This document shows, piece by piece, positions 13,517 through 14,085 of a stretch of DNA of 14,085 nucleotides. The position numbers and the translations under genes were made by a program. This DNA comes from Actinomycetes bacterium (GTDB taxonomy: Bacteria; Actinomycetota; Acidimicrobiia; Acidimicrobiales; RAAP-2): the NCBI GenBank assembly GCA_021781315.1, contig JAJXXB010000226.1, positions 1 to 14,085 of the forward strand, written 5' to 3'. The first letter of the stretch is position 1. Each line of letters begins with the position of its first letter. The notes under the pieces were generated by a model. It was not told the DNA's origin, made no database searches, and saw only the letters and a program-made list of their open reading frames with translations.

Positions 13517-14085
13517 CCGCGCGCGCGACGCGTCACCCGTGGGGCTCGATCCGCGTGCGCACGGTGACGGCCTCGGTCATCGTCAGCGCGGCGTTCTACG
13601 TCCTCGCGGGCGGCGCCCTCTTGTGGCAGCTCCAGTCGTCTCTCCTCGGGTCGCTCGACTCCTCACTCGGGGGGCTGACCCAGACGCTCGCGGCGTCGCT
13701 GCAGGCCGGACGTACGCCGGGTGCGCTACCGGCCCCGCTGAGCGAGGCGTCGTTCTACCAAGTGGTCGATGCCTCGGGACGAGTGCTCTTCTCGAGTGCC
13801 AGCGTCGAGGGGCAAGACCCCGTGTCGAGGTTCTCGCCGGCCGGAGCGACCACGCAGTTCTGGACACTGCCGACCTCGCCCCTCGGCGCGGGCGACCGCC
13901 TACGAGTTGGTGCGCGCCAGGTCACGCTGCGCGACACGCTCGCCACTCTCTACGTGGGTGAGACTCTCGGTCCCGCCGATCAGTCGATGCGCGACGTGCG
14001 CGACGTTCTCCTCGTCTCGAGTCCACTCCTGTTGCTCGGCGTCGCCCTTCTCACCTGGTTCCTCGTTGGTCGCTCGCTGGCTCCC
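13513..14085 (+). CDS. Sensor histidine kinase, N-terminal part only
   Basis: GTG 13513 overlaps the response-regulator TGA by 4 nt, and 191 codons run open to the right edge. A basic N-terminus precedes the first membrane helix (about residues 17-38). Next come an extracytoplasmic sensor region of about 125 residues, a second helix (about 166-185) and the start of a HAMP linker (LVGRSLAP). The kinase core with its phospho-accepting histidine lies beyond the window. The sensor part contains YQVVDASGRVLFSS, reminiscent of double-helix or PAS-like extracellular sensors in OmpR-partner kinases. The ligand is unknown. Order, overlap and topology make it the cognate partner of the upstream regulator. 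Confidence 0.9.
   Translation, partial: MTARATRHPWGSIRVRTVTASVIVSAAFYVLAGGALLWQLQSSLLGSLDSSLGGLTQTLAASLQAGRTPGALPAPLSEASFYQVVDASGRVLFSSASVEGQDPVSRFSPAGATTQFWTLPTSPLGAGDRLRVGARQVTLRDTLATLYVGETLGPADQSMRDVRDVLLVSSPLLLLGVALLTWFLVGRSLAP

Overview
The window looks like a chromosomal segment from a high-GC actinobacterium. Codons end mostly in G or C, GTG starts are common, Arg is strongly preferred over Lys, and several genes have a TAnnnT -10 box 6-7 nt before the start codon with no ribosome binding site. An acidimicrobial-type actinobacterium would fit, but no rRNA or marker gene is present to fix the lineage. I see no tRNA, rRNA, CRISPR array, insertion sequence or phage gene. No stretch above 300 bases lacks a gene; the longest gaps are 1450-1672 and 12662-12841.

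Layout. (A) 1-3010, minus strand: two secreted surface-type proteins. One has an EXORDIUM/PHI-1-like HExxE domain followed by Listeria-Bacteroides (InlB-B) repeats and runs off the left edge. The other is a beta-propeller/fibronectin III protein with a two-cysteine C-terminal tail. This part is visibly less GC-biased than the rest. (B) 3115-5118: an L-asparaginase (minus) divergent from an orphan, signal-less substrate-binding-fold protein (plus). (C) 5247-8247, plus: an aldehyde dehydrogenase, a small conserved membrane protein of unknown function and a GNAT acetyltransferase, the last two with leaderless-type promoters. (D) 8317-10318, plus: a tight three-gene operon of a Pat-like GNAT acetyltransferase, a histone-deacetylase-family amidohydrolase and an ATP-binding universal stress protein, with 1-nt and 4-nt overlaps. 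(E) 10315-12661, minus: an AI-2E/PerM family permease, a trans-aconitate methyltransferase homologue, a large hairpin and a small secreted acidic protein. (F) 12767-14085, plus: a promoter, a 21-codon upstream ORF, an OmpR-family response regulator and the start of its sensor kinase, all joined by GTGA overlaps.

How the genes work together. The most interesting unit is block D. The acetyltransferase and deacetylase-family enzyme are translationally coupled, which suggests a lysine-acylation writer/eraser pair. The co-encoded universal stress protein contains no lysine, so it cannot be the lysine substrate, although a universal stress protein is a known target of the mycobacterial homologue. 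In block F, TGAG direct repeats with an 11-bp period sit just upstream of a promoter that lacks a -35 box. This suggests autoregulation, and possibly control of the divergent small secreted protein. Blocks A, B and E look like ordinary accessory or housekeeping cargo with some unusual details, listed as findings.
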